Positions 1-6,000 are shown, counted from the stretch's first letter. The stretch is 12,502 nt of DNA from Acidobacteriota bacterium (GCA_013694635.1 JACDCA010000444.1:1-12502); one strand, 5' to 3'. The notes: generated by a model from the sequence alone, not told the origin. Numbers and translations are program-made.

Positions 1-2
1 CG

Positions 3-743
3 GATCACTGGTGGGGCGGATATCACTGGGCAACATCTGGCGGGGGACTTGCGCTGAACGTTGGCGACAACGTCGACAGCACATGGGACCCGTACCTTGA
101 CCAGACGATCACCGACTGGAATGTTTCCGGCTGGCTCGATTTTGTGGAAGTTTCCGGGGGCACAACCCCCAGGAAGTGCCGTCCGACCGCAGGTCGCATC
201 GAGGTGTGCAACGCGGCGTATGGTAACAACGGCTGGCTCGGCATTGCGCAGATCTGGCTGAGCGGCGGTCACATTTCGCAGGCGATCACGAAGGTGAACG
301 ATACGTACTTCAACACCGCCACGTACAACACGCCCGCGTGGCGCCGGCTGGTCATGTGTCAGGAGGTCGGTCACGACTTCGGGCTCGATCACCAGGACGA
401 AACGAACAACAACACCAACCTCGGGTCGTGCATGGATTACACGAACGACCCCGACGGCGGCCCCGGCGGCGCTGTCAATGACGATCCGTCCAACGAGCAC
501 CCGAACACGCACGACTACGATCAGGTTCAAATCATTTACAGCCACAGCGACGGTGGAGCGGCTGCCGCGGCTATCGATTCAGATGCTCCCGACCATCCAT
601 CGCAGTGGGGACGTCTGATGCGCCAGAACAAGGATCGGCGCATCCAGGTGTTCGAGCTCGACCTCGGGCAGGGACGCAAAATGCTGACGCACGTATTCTG
701 GGCGGACGAGGAGAACGACGGGCGCGGCAACGACAAGAAGTAA
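3..743 (+). CDS. Metzincin-like zinc metalloprotease, 5'-truncated (QExxHxxGxxH variant)
   Basis: The frame is open from the left edge (first complete codon at 3) to TAA at 741-743, giving about 246 residues of the C-terminal part. The start, and any signal peptide, lie outside the window. The metal site is visible: codons 360-392 encode QEVGHDFGLDH, which fits the metzincin pattern HExxHxxGxxH except that the first His is Gln. A Met-turn-like SCMDY follows at 426-440, at the spacing expected of metzincins such as matrixins. Cysteines just before the motif and in the Met-turn segment suggest a disulfide in an exported protein. The tail (from about 560) has an alanine run, then a charged end. 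The likely role is a secreted peptidase acting outside the cytoplasm; the substrate is unknown. From memory, related bacterial proteins also carry Gln here, so the change may be a family trait and not decay. The upstream neighbour is not visible; the downstream gene is convergent. Fold call is fairly sure, activity less so. Confidence 0.75.
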   Translation, partial: DHWWGGYHWATSGGGLALNVGDNVDSTWDPYLDQTITDWNVSGWLDFVEVSGGTTPRKCRPTAGRIEVCNAAYGNNGWLGIAQIWLSGGHISQAITKVNDTYFNTATYNTPAWRRLVMCQEVGHDFGLDHQDETNNNTNLGSCMDYTNDPDGGPGGAVNDDPSNEHPNTHDYDQVQIIYSHSDGGAAAAAIDSDAPDHPSQWGRLMRQNKDRRIQVFELDLGQGRKMLTHVFWADEENDGRGNDKK

Positions 744-772
744 CACTCGGATGTACGTCTGCGAGTAAGGCC

Positions 773-807
773 AAGCCGGCCGCTGGAAAGCGTCCGGCTT
801 TTCCTTT
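773..807 (+). terminator. Rho-independent terminator after the metalloprotease gene
   Basis: Arms 773-784 and 789-800 form a 12-position stem around a GGAA tetraloop (785-788), with a single C/T mismatch (780/793) and a GC-rich core. A T-rich tract (799-807, interrupted by CC) follows on the plus strand. It lies 29 bp after the metalloprotease stop. The opposite direction has no T-tract, so it should not terminate the convergent kinase transcript efficiently, though that transcript's 3' end would carry the hairpin. Confidence 0.8.
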
Positions 808-2173
808 ATACGGCGCGCGCCTCCGCCGATGTCAAAACCTGCACAGGCATCCGGAGGCTCGCGCGGCATCCCCGCCGATCGTGGCGGTTCGCCAGCAGCA
901 GGCTCCCCCCATGCGCTTCGGCGATTTGGCGGCTGAGGACCAGTCCGATGCCCGACCCTCCCGGCTTCGTCGTAAAGAACGGCACGAACAGGTTCCCGGT
1001 GTTCGACAGTCCCGGCCCTTCATCCTCTACCCAGAGCTCCATCGACTGAGCACCGGGCAGGCGATCCCAGCCGACGGAGACGCCGCCGCCGGTCTCCCGG
1101 ACGGCATCCACCGCGTTGCGAATCAGGTTGATGAGCAGCTGCTCGAGCTGATCGCCGTCCGCCTGGATGGTCAGCGGTGGCCCGGGCTGGACTCGTATGT
1201 GATGCGCCTTTTCCAGCGTGACGACGCGGTCGACGAAGGTGCCGACCGCGAGCGGCGTAAGCTTCGGCGGCGGGAGTTTCGCCAGCCTCGCGTAGGCGCT
1301 CATGAAGCGGCTGAGCGATTCGGACCGGGACGCGATCACGCCGAGTCCGCGCTGGACGTCCTCGCGCCAGTCGTCCGGCGCCGGGTCCCGCTCGATGATT
1401 CCCGAGAGGCTCCCGGCGATCGACTTGATCGGCGCCAGCGAGTTGTTCATCTCGTGCCCGATGACGCGGATCAGACGCTGGAACGCCTGGCGCTCCTCTT
1501 CGCGCAGCGGACGGCTGAGATCCGAGAGCACGAGCAGCTCGTGCGGACGTCCTCCCTGGCGGAATTGACTTCGCCGCACTTCCCAGCGTCCGGCGCCACC
1601 GGGAAAGACCGTGTTGATGACGCGCGGCGCCTCGCCGGTCAGGTAGTTGTCGAGCGCGATTTCCGCGGCGCGGCGGCCCAGGAGCCGTTCGGACGGCTGG
1701 GCGAGCAGGCGCGTCCCTGCCCGATTCACAAATTTCAGCTCCGTGACCTCGTCGAACGTGAACACCGCCACGTCGATCTCCGCCATCACCTTCCGGAGGA
1801 GTGTCGTCGCCTCGAGCGCGTCGAGGCGCTGGTGACGAAGCGTCTCGACCAGCGCGTTCACCTCGATCATGACCTCGCCCAGCGGATCGCCGCCGCGCGC
1901 CCCGCGCGCCCGGATCGAAAAATCCCCCTCGCCCAGAGCGGCGAGCAGGTTCGACAGGGTCTGAAGCGGCAGGATGACTCGTTCCCGGAGCGCCAGGGCA
2001 AACCCCAGGCAGAAGGTGACGATGAAGACCGTGAGGGTCCACTGGACCTTGGGGGTGTAGTCTCCGGCCCAGAGGAAGATCAGCGAGATGCCGGCGCCCG
2101 GGAGTGCCGATGCGAGCGCCATCAGCAGAATGCGCCGGTCGTGGCTCAGGCGCGGATGGCGGCGGGGAGGCAT
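806..2173 (-). CDS. NtrY-like membrane sensor histidine kinase (HAMP-PAS-HisKA-HATPase)
   Basis: A 455-residue sensor kinase. Two hydrophobic segments (about 13-37 and 44-64) are separated by only a few residues, so there is almost no periplasmic sensor loop; sensing is probably within the membrane or by the PAS domain. A HAMP-like linker (about 65-117) and PAS-like domain (about 125-220) follow. The H-box is IGHEMNNSLAPIKS with the phospho-acceptor His240. The ATPase domain shows the N-box (LINLIRNAVDAV, about 348-358), G1 (VEDEGPGL, 382-389), F-box (FVPFFTTK, 396-403) and G2 (GGSGIGL, 405-411). The GHEMNNSLAPI form is typical of NtrY-type kinases, which pair with NtrC-family regulators like the gene just upstream, its likely partner. 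It is last in the minus-strand operon. The ATG at 2173 is the longest possible start, because an in-frame TAG lies about 20 nt upstream. No Shine-Dalgarno is seen; the space is filled by heptad repeats. The next Met (18) would cut into the first membrane segment. Confidence 0.9.
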   Translation of the reverse strand: MPPRRHPRLSHDRRILLMALASALPGAGISLIFLWAGDYTPKVQWTLTVFIVTFCLGFALALRERVILPLQTLSNLLAALGEGDFSIRARGARGGDPLGEVMIEVNALVETLRHQRLDALEATTLLRKVMAEIDVAVFTFDEVTELKFVNRAGTRLLAQPSERLLGRRAAEIALDNYLTGEAPRVINTVFPGGAGRWEVRRSQFRQGGRPHELLVLSDLSRPLREEERQAFQRLIRVIGHEMNNSLAPIKSIAGSLSGIIERDPAPDDWREDVQRGLGVIASRSESLSRFMSAYARLAKLPPPKLTPLAVGTFVDRVVTLEKAHHIRVQPGPPLTIQADGDQLEQLLINLIRNAVDAVRETGGGVSVGWDRLPGAQSMELWVEDEGPGLSNTGNLFVPFFTTKPGGSGIGLVLSRQIAEAHGGSLLLANRHDRRGCRASLRMPVQVLTSAEARAV

Positions 2174-2243
2174 TGAACTATGAACTATGAACTATGAACA
2201 CTGAATATTGAGCTTCAGAGTTCGCAGTTCAAACTTCAGCGTT
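2174..2243. repeat. Heptad-phased repeat spacer (TGAANNN units switching to TTCNNNN units)
   Basis: The 72-bp gap between the regulator stop and the kinase start is almost all 7-bp units. On the plus strand it opens with three perfect TGAACTA units (2174-2194), then TGAACAC and TGAATAT, then switches to units beginning TTC (TTCAGAG, TTCGCAG, TTCAAAC, TTCAGCG). TTCA is the reverse complement of TGAA, so the two halves are roughly complementary, but no long perfect stem forms. The block sits directly against the kinase ATG on the minus strand and leaves no ribosome-binding site. The function is unknown. Confidence 0.8.
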
Positions 2244-2245
2244 TT

Positions 2246-3640
2246 TTAGAGTCCATAACGCTGCAACCGGCGGTAGAGAGCGCTGCGGCTCAGACCGAGG
2301 GCCTTGGCGGCCTGGCTGACGTTGCCGTCATAGCGCGTCATCCCCTTCTTGATCAGGAAGCACTCCACGTCCTCGAGGCTCATGTCTTCGAGGCGCCCGA
2401 CGCTGTCCTTCGCGGTCCGGAGCCCGAGGTCCCCCGGTTTCACCTGCGGGCCAGCGGCCATGAGCACCGCACGTTCGATCGAGTGATCGAGCTCGCGGAC
2501 GTTGCCGGGCCAGGAGTGCTCGAGCAGCATCTGCATGGCGCCGCTCTCGAAGCCGGTCAGGCGCTTCCGGTAGCGCTGCGCGTGCTGCCGCAGGAAGTGC
2601 TGGGCGAGTAACGGCGTGTCTTCACGGCGGTCCCTGAGCGGAGGCAGCCGGATCTCGATTGTATTGAGCCGGAAGAGCAGGTCCTGTCGGAACCGCCCGG
2701 CCGTCACTTCTTCGCTCAGGTCCGCGTTGGTCGCCGAGATGGTCCGTACGTCAACACGGCGGGTCCGTGACGAGCCGAGCCTCTCGAATTCACCGGTCTC
2801 GATCACGCGCAGCAGCTTCGCCTGCTGGCTCATGGGCACGTTCGCGATCTCGTCGAGGAACAATGTCGCCTGATCGGCCAGCTCGAACCGGCCGACGCGG
2901 TCCGCCTTCGCGTCCGTGAATGCGCCGCGGACGTGACCGAACAGCTCGCTCTCGAACACACCCTCCGACACGCCACCGGAGTTCACGATGACCATCGGCC
3001 GCGTCGCCCGGCTCGAGACGGCGTGCAGCGCGCGAGCGACGACTCCCTTGCCGGTGCCGTTTTCGCCGAGGATGAGCACGTTGGCGTCAGACGGACCCAC
3101 GCGCGAGACCACCTGCAGGACGCTCTGCATGGCGTTCGATTCGGCGACGATGCTTGGCACCCCCTCACCACGGAGAAGGGAATTCTCGGCCTCGAGCCGC
3201 TGCCCCTTTCGGAGCGCCTGGCTCAACTCGATCTGGGTGCGGACGATCGCCAGCAGCCGCGCGTTGTCCCACGGCTTCTGGATGAAGTCGCGGGCGCCGC
3301 GCCGCATCGCCTCGACGGCGACTTCGACGCTCCCCCAGGCGGTCATGACGACGACCGGCAGCGTCGGATCGATGCCCTGGATGCGGGAAAGAAGGTTGAG
3401 ACCTTCTTCTCCAGACGTGGTGTCGCGCGTGTAATTCAGATCGATCAGCGCGACGTCGAACTCGCGCGCCTCGACGGCTGCGAGCACTCCCGCAGGGGAG
3501 GACGCCGTCTCGAGCTGCAGCCCCTCACCTTTGAGGAGCAGGCGCAGGGCCTCGAGGACGTCCGACTGGTCGTCGGCGATCAGAACGCGGGGTTCGCCCG
3601 CCTTGACAGGATGACGGGCAGGTAGCTCTTGTGTATGCAT
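2246..3640 (-). CDS. NtrC-family sigma-54-dependent response regulator
   Basis: A 464-residue three-domain activator. The receiver domain (about 18-135) has the acidic pair Asp23/Asp24, phospho-acceptor Asp67 (ALIDLNY), Thr100 and Lys122 (IQKPW). The AAA+ domain (about 162-395) has Walker A GENGTGKG (192-199), the sigma-54-contact loop as GAFTDA (239-244) in place of the usual GAFTGA, Walker B FLDE (261-264) and an arginine-rich segment RLPPLRDRRED near 331. The C-terminus carries a Fis-type helix-turn-helix (about 437-460: YDGNVSQAAKALGLSRSALYRRLQ). When phosphorylated it should remodel RNA polymerase bound to sigma-54 at -24/-12 promoters. The partner is most likely the NtrY-like kinase encoded just downstream. 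It follows the ABC ATPase gene by 70 nt, and that gap is entirely a hairpin-forming heptad repeat. The chosen ATG (3638-3640) directly abuts the hairpin and has no visible Shine-Dalgarno. Its target may include its own operon. Confidence 0.93.
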   Translation of the reverse strand: MHTQELPARHPVKAGEPRVLIADDQSDVLEALRLLLKGEGLQLETASSPAGVLAAVEAREFDVALIDLNYTRDTTSGEEGLNLLSRIQGIDPTLPVVVMTAWGSVEVAVEAMRRGARDFIQKPWDNARLLAIVRTQIELSQALRKGQRLEAENSLLRGEGVPSIVAESNAMQSVLQVVSRVGPSDANVLILGENGTGKGVVARALHAVSSRATRPMVIVNSGGVSEGVFESELFGHVRGAFTDAKADRVGRFELADQATLFLDEIANVPMSQQAKLLRVIETGEFERLGSSRTRRVDVRTISATNADLSEEVTAGRFRQDLLFRLNTIEIRLPPLRDRREDTPLLAQHFLRQHAQRYRKRLTGFESGAMQMLLEHSWPGNVRELDHSIERAVLMAAGPQVKPGDLGLRTAKDSVGRLEDMSLEDVECFLIKKGMTRYDGNVSQAAKALGLSRSALYRRLQRYGL

Positions 3641-3708
3641 GCAATGCTGACGGTCGAAGGCTGAAGGCTGAAGTAAGGCTACATTCAGCCTTCAGCATTC
3701 CGCATTGC
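3641..3708. repeat. Heptad-phased inverted repeat filling the ATPase-regulator gap (large hairpin)
   Basis: Arms 3660-3672 and 3684-3696 are perfect 13-bp reverse complements (GCTGAAGGCTGAA / TTCAGCCTTCAGC) around an 11-nt loop. After one mismatch the stem continues with 3656-3658 against 3698-3700. An outer stem pairs 3641-3647 (GCAATGC) with 3702-3708 (GCATTGC), leaving an 8-nt bulge on one side. The units are 7 bp long: TGAA-type on the left, TTC-type on the right. In minus-strand mRNA the structure starts 2 nt after the ATPase stop codon and ends directly at the regulator's ATG. No U-run follows, so it is not a standard terminator; it could affect mRNA stability or block initiation. Confidence 0.85.
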
Positions 3709-3710
3709 GA

Positions 3711-4460
3711 TCAATGTTCGAGGTGGAAGCCGCTCTCCTCGAGCTCTTTCTCGCCGCGCTTGCCGCTCGTGCCGTCCTCTTCGACGACCCGGCCGTCGAA
3801 CAGGTGGATCGAGCGGTCCGCGTGCCGCGCGTAACGCGGGTCGTGGGTGACCATGCAGATCGTCGCCCCCTCGCGGTGCAGCTCACGGAGCAACTCCATG
3901 ACGGCCTCGCCGTTCTTCGAGTCGAGGTTACCGGTTGGCTCGTCCGCCAGCAGGATCGACGGGGCGCCGGCGACCGCGCGGGCCACCGCGACGCGCTGCT
4001 GCTGACCGCCCGAGAGCTGGCTGGGAAGGTGCTTCGCGCGATGCGCCATGCCGACCTTCTCGAGCGCCGCCATCACGCGCTCCTTGCGCTCGGCCGACTT
4101 CATGCCGCGGTAGGTGAGGGGCAGCTCCACGTTCTCGTAGACGTTCAGGTCGCCTATCAGGTTGAAGCTCTGGAAGATGAACCCGATCTCGCGGTTGCGC
4201 ACACGGGCGCGCTCCGAGAGCGGCAGGTCCGCGACAGACTTGCCATTGAGGACGTACTTGCCCTCGGTCGGAGAATCGAGCAGGCCGAGGATCGACAGGA
4301 GCGTGGACTTGCCGCAGCCAGACGGCCCGGCGATGGCGATGTACTCGCCGCTCTTGATCTCGAGGTGGATCCCGGCGAGCGCGTGGGTCTCGACTTCGTC
4401 CGTGAAAAAGACCTTCGTGACGCCGTCGAGATGGATCAGCGGTTGCCCTGCAGTGGTCAT
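3711..4460 (-). CDS. ABC transporter ATP-binding protein, LolD/MacB type
   Basis: A 249-residue stand-alone ABC ATPase of the LolD/MacB/FtsE group, which powers envelope machines that move lipoproteins, peptides or drugs in the periplasm. Motifs in order: Walker A GPSGCGKST (45-53), Q-loop IFQSFNL (95-101), signature LSGGQQQR (149-156), Walker B ILLADEPTGNLD (169-180) and the switch His206 (VTHD). The EPTGNLD D-loop form is typical of this group. The last 20 or so residues are a charged tail beyond the usual end. It starts 10 nt after the adaptor gene's stop, with a good ribosome-binding site that overlaps that stop. The adaptor/ATPase pair predicts a MacAB-like tripartite exporter, but no permease gene is in the operon, so the membrane partner must be encoded elsewhere. 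Confidence 0.93.
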   Translation of the reverse strand: MTTAGQPLIHLDGVTKVFFTDEVETHALAGIHLEIKSGEYIAIAGPSGCGKSTLLSILGLLDSPTEGKYVLNGKSVADLPLSERARVRNREIGFIFQSFNLIGDLNVYENVELPLTYRGMKSAERKERVMAALEKVGMAHRAKHLPSQLSGGQQQRVAVARAVAGAPSILLADEPTGNLDSKNGEAVMELLRELHREGATICMVTHDPRYARHADRSIHLFDGRVVEEDGTSGKRGEKELEESGFHLEH

Positions 4461-4465
4461 CTTCG

Positions 4466-4472
4466 CTCCTTT
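4466..4472 (-). promoter_or_regulatory. Shine-Dalgarno of the ABC ATPase gene, overlapping the adaptor stop codon
   Basis: The minus strand reads AAAGGAG, ending 5 nt before the ATG at 4460. It shares bases with the TAA stop of the adaptor gene (4471-4473), so ribosomes finishing the adaptor sit on this site. Tight translational coupling of the two transporter subunits is likely. It is the clearest ribosome-binding site in the window and fixes the ATPase start. Confidence 0.8.
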
Positions 4473-5730
4473 AATTGAGTCGTATCCGGTCGTAAGAATC
4501 CTGCGCCGACATGTCGGAGAGGATCACCTGGTCTCCGGGCTGGAGGCCCTCGGTGATCTCGATCTGGTTCACCGAGCTGCGTCCGAGCTTCACCTGCACC
4601 CGCTGCGCGTCGCCGGTGTCGCCGATCAACTTGAACAGCATCACCGTGCTGTGCTCCTGGCCGAACGCAGGACGCCCCACATACAGCACGTTGTCCAGCT
4701 TCTCGAGGGTGATGGTGCCGTCGACGCTGAGATCCATTCGCGCGCCCGGCGGTAGAGCGTCGAGGAGCGTGATGTCGACGCCGACTGTTCCCCCGACCGC
4801 ACCCGGATCGATGCGCGACACGCGTCCTTTGATGACGCCGTTTCGGGTATCGACCTCCGCGGTCTGACCGATGTGGATGTCCTTCGTCTGCGTTTCCGCG
4901 ATGCGGACTTCGGCTTTGAGCTTCGTCGGGTCGGCGACCCGCGCGAGGTTCGTTCCGGGGCCGACCTGCGAGCCGACTTCGACCGGCACCTGCTGCAGAA
5001 CGCCGTGCATGTTCGATTTCACACGGAGGTTGTCCAGCTGGCTGATGCGGAGCTGATACTGCGCACGGCTCTGATCGACGGCTGCCGCCTGGGGCGCCAG
5101 CTGCGATTTGACCCCTTCACGCGCCATCGTCAGACGCCGTTCGGCGATCGACAGCCGATTCTTCAGTTCCGCCTCGCGCGAACGCGACTGCTTGACCTGA
5201 ATTTCGGAAATCAGACCATCTTTGAAAAGTTTCTCCTGCGCCTCCAGCTGCAGCACCGCATCCTCATACTGCGACTTCACGCCGGCGACGTCCGCCTGCT
5301 GGCTCAGAAGCTGACTTTCAAGCTCGGTTTTCCGGTTGTTGTAATTCGCCTGCGCCGACTGATAGGCAAGCTGCCCTTCCGTCACGGACTGCTGCAACTC
5401 CGGATTACTCAATTCGAGGATCACAGTGCCCGGGGTCACGGTCGCGCCGGGACGGAGAACGATGCGCTCTACGCGTCCGGACGTGGTCGTATTCACCCAG
5501 CGGATCTCCTCAGGCACCAGCGTGCCTGAGCCCCGAACGAGCCGCAGCATCGGGCCGCGTTTGACTGTATCGATCCAGACGGCCGCCTTGTCGACTGACG
5601 GCGCGGCGGGTTTCAGCCGCGACACGCCGACCGTAATGAGAATCACCGCGACCGCGCCGATGGTCGCGTAGATGGTGCGGCGGATCTTCTTTTTCTTGAC
5701 GACGCTGGACGGACGTGCGATGTCGACCAT
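4471..5730 (-). CDS. HlyD/MacA-family periplasmic adaptor (efflux membrane fusion protein)
   Basis: A 419-residue adaptor protein. A short basic cytoplasmic N-terminus (KKKKIRR, 12-18) precedes one membrane anchor (about 19-37). The lipoyl/barrel-sandwich half starts near 75 (SGRVERIVLRPGATVTPGTVILELSNPEL). A long Gln/Glu-rich alpha-helical hairpin (about 110-235) contains the turn KLFKDGLISEIQVKQSR. The second lipoyl half (HGVLQQVPVEVGSQVGPG, about 242-259), a beta-barrel (RIAETQTKDIHIGQTAEVD) and a membrane-proximal domain ending EGLQPGDQVILSD follow. It would bridge an inner-membrane ABC permease to an outer-membrane channel, which fits a diderm. It is the first gene of the minus-strand operon; the minus strand shows AGAGG (RC of 5738-5742) 7 nt before the ATG. 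A candidate sigma-54 promoter lies 60-75 bp upstream. It could equally be called MacA-like; the substrate cannot be read from sequence. Confidence 0.92.
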   Translation of the reverse strand: MVDIARPSSVVKKKKIRRTIYATIGAVAVILITVGVSRLKPAAPSVDKAAVWIDTVKRGPMLRLVRGSGTLVPEEIRWVNTTTSGRVERIVLRPGATVTPGTVILELSNPELQQSVTEGQLAYQSAQANYNNRKTELESQLLSQQADVAGVKSQYEDAVLQLEAQEKLFKDGLISEIQVKQSRSREAELKNRLSIAERRLTMAREGVKSQLAPQAAAVDQSRAQYQLRISQLDNLRVKSNMHGVLQQVPVEVGSQVGPGTNLARVADPTKLKAEVRIAETQTKDIHIGQTAEVDTRNGVIKGRVSRIDPGAVGGTVGVDITLLDALPPGARMDLSVDGTITLEKLDNVLYVGRPAFGQEHSTVMLFKLIGDTGDAQRVQVKLGRSSVNQIEITEGLQPGDQVILSDMSAQDSYDRIRLN

Positions 5731-5790
5731 GAACCTGCCTCTGTCCTGATTTCCGGGGGAGCGGGATGGACACCCGGTCAGTCCAGAATA

Positions 5791-5806
5791 ACCAATTACC
5801 CTGCCA
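5791..5806 (-). promoter_or_regulatory. Candidate sigma-54 (-24/-12) promoter of the adaptor-ATPase-regulator-kinase operon
   Basis: Read on the minus strand from 5806, the sequence is TGGCAGGGTAATTGGT, close to the sigma-54 consensus TGGCACG-N4-TTGCW. The -24 GG is present and spacing is correct, but the -12 GC is GG, a real weakness. Transcription would start near 5780, about 50 nt before the adaptor ATG. Support comes mainly from the sigma-54 activator encoded in the same operon. No convincing sigma-70-type pair was found on this strand. Confidence 0.4.
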
Positions 5807-5819
5807 CAATTGGCACGGC

Positions 5820-5845
5820 TTATAAGTGCTGTGTTATTAAGTGCT
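5820..5845. repeat. Near-perfect direct repeat in the divergent intergenic region
   Basis: TTATAAGTGCT (5820-5830) and TTATTAAGTGCT (5834-5845) are separated by GTG. The shared AAGTGCT cores are offset by 15 bp. The repeat lies between the two divergent operons, just upstream of the minus-strand promoter candidate, so it may be a regulator's tandem site. The first copy also contains TATAAG (5821-5826), a -10-like hexamer for the plus strand, without a good -35 partner. Confidence 0.55.
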
Positions 5846-5871
5846 TGCGGGGCGACTCGACATCACATGGC

Positions 5872-5971
5872 GTCCGTTTCTGACCGCTTGCGGAATGGCC
5901 CATCCCGGAAACGGACACCTCATTCACGTCAGTAGGCACCCGTTTCGTCCCGACTGTGCAATTGGACGAAA
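5872..5971 (+). promoter_or_regulatory. Leader with mutually exclusive stems before the ClpP-like gene
   Basis: Four segments can pair in alternative ways. Segment 1 (5872-5880, GTCCGTTTC) is a perfect 9-bp complement of segment 2 (5908-5916, GAAACGGAC); a small hairpin CCGC-TT-GCGG (5884-5893) sits in the loop. Segment 2 can instead pair over 7 bp with segment 3 (5940-5946, CCGTTTC), which repeats the core of segment 1. Segment 3 (5943-5950, TTTCGTCC) also pairs over 8 bp with segment 4 (5964-5971). If transcription starts upstream, the 1-2/3-4 and 2-3 folds are exclusive, as in attenuators. No known riboswitch class is recognised, and these could instead be DNA operator half-sites. Confidence 0.35.
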
Positions 5972-6000
5972 TTACGAGGCGAGTGGTTTAGAAGAATCGC

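Larger units (their letters stand above)
5731..6000. other. Divergent intergenic region between the transporter operon and the ClpP-like/treZ operon
   Basis: This 270-bp region is visibly more AT-rich in its middle (about 5785-5840) than its flanks. It must hold the promoters of both operons. It contains the minus-strand sigma-54-like site, a small inverted repeat TGCCA-CAAT-TGGCA (5802-5815) overlapping that site's -24 end, the AAGTGCT direct repeat and the structured leader. No convincing protein-coding frame was found; the short open frame starting at 5841 has no recognisable content. Confidence 0.7.

Noticed and set aside
605..2176. A 523-codon open frame on the plus strand covering the kinase gene region
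   Set aside because: It is antisense to a clear histidine kinase, has a low-complexity Arg/Ala/Gln-rich product with no recognisable motif, and arises from high GC leaving few stops. It also runs through the terminator hairpin.
2174..2243. CRISPR-like or transposon-end interpretation of the heptad repeats
   Set aside because: Units are 7 bp with no spacers, no target-site duplication is visible, and no transposase or cas gene is nearby.
3705..4478. A 257-codon plus-strand frame opposite the ABC ATPase
   Set aside because: The minus strand shows every ABC motif in order with a good ribosome-binding site; the plus-strand product has no domain signal.
5811..5826. TGGCACG on the plus strand as the -24 element of a sigma-54 promoter for the ClpP-like operon
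   Set aside because: The -24 half is perfect, but at the required spacing there is AA where the -12 GC should be, so no -12 element exists.
5820..5845. CIRCE-type heat-shock operator suggested by AGTGCT cores upstream of a Clp gene
   Set aside because: CIRCE is an inverted repeat (TTAGCACTC-N9-GAGTGCTAA). These copies are direct repeats, and the TTAGCACTC arm is missing.
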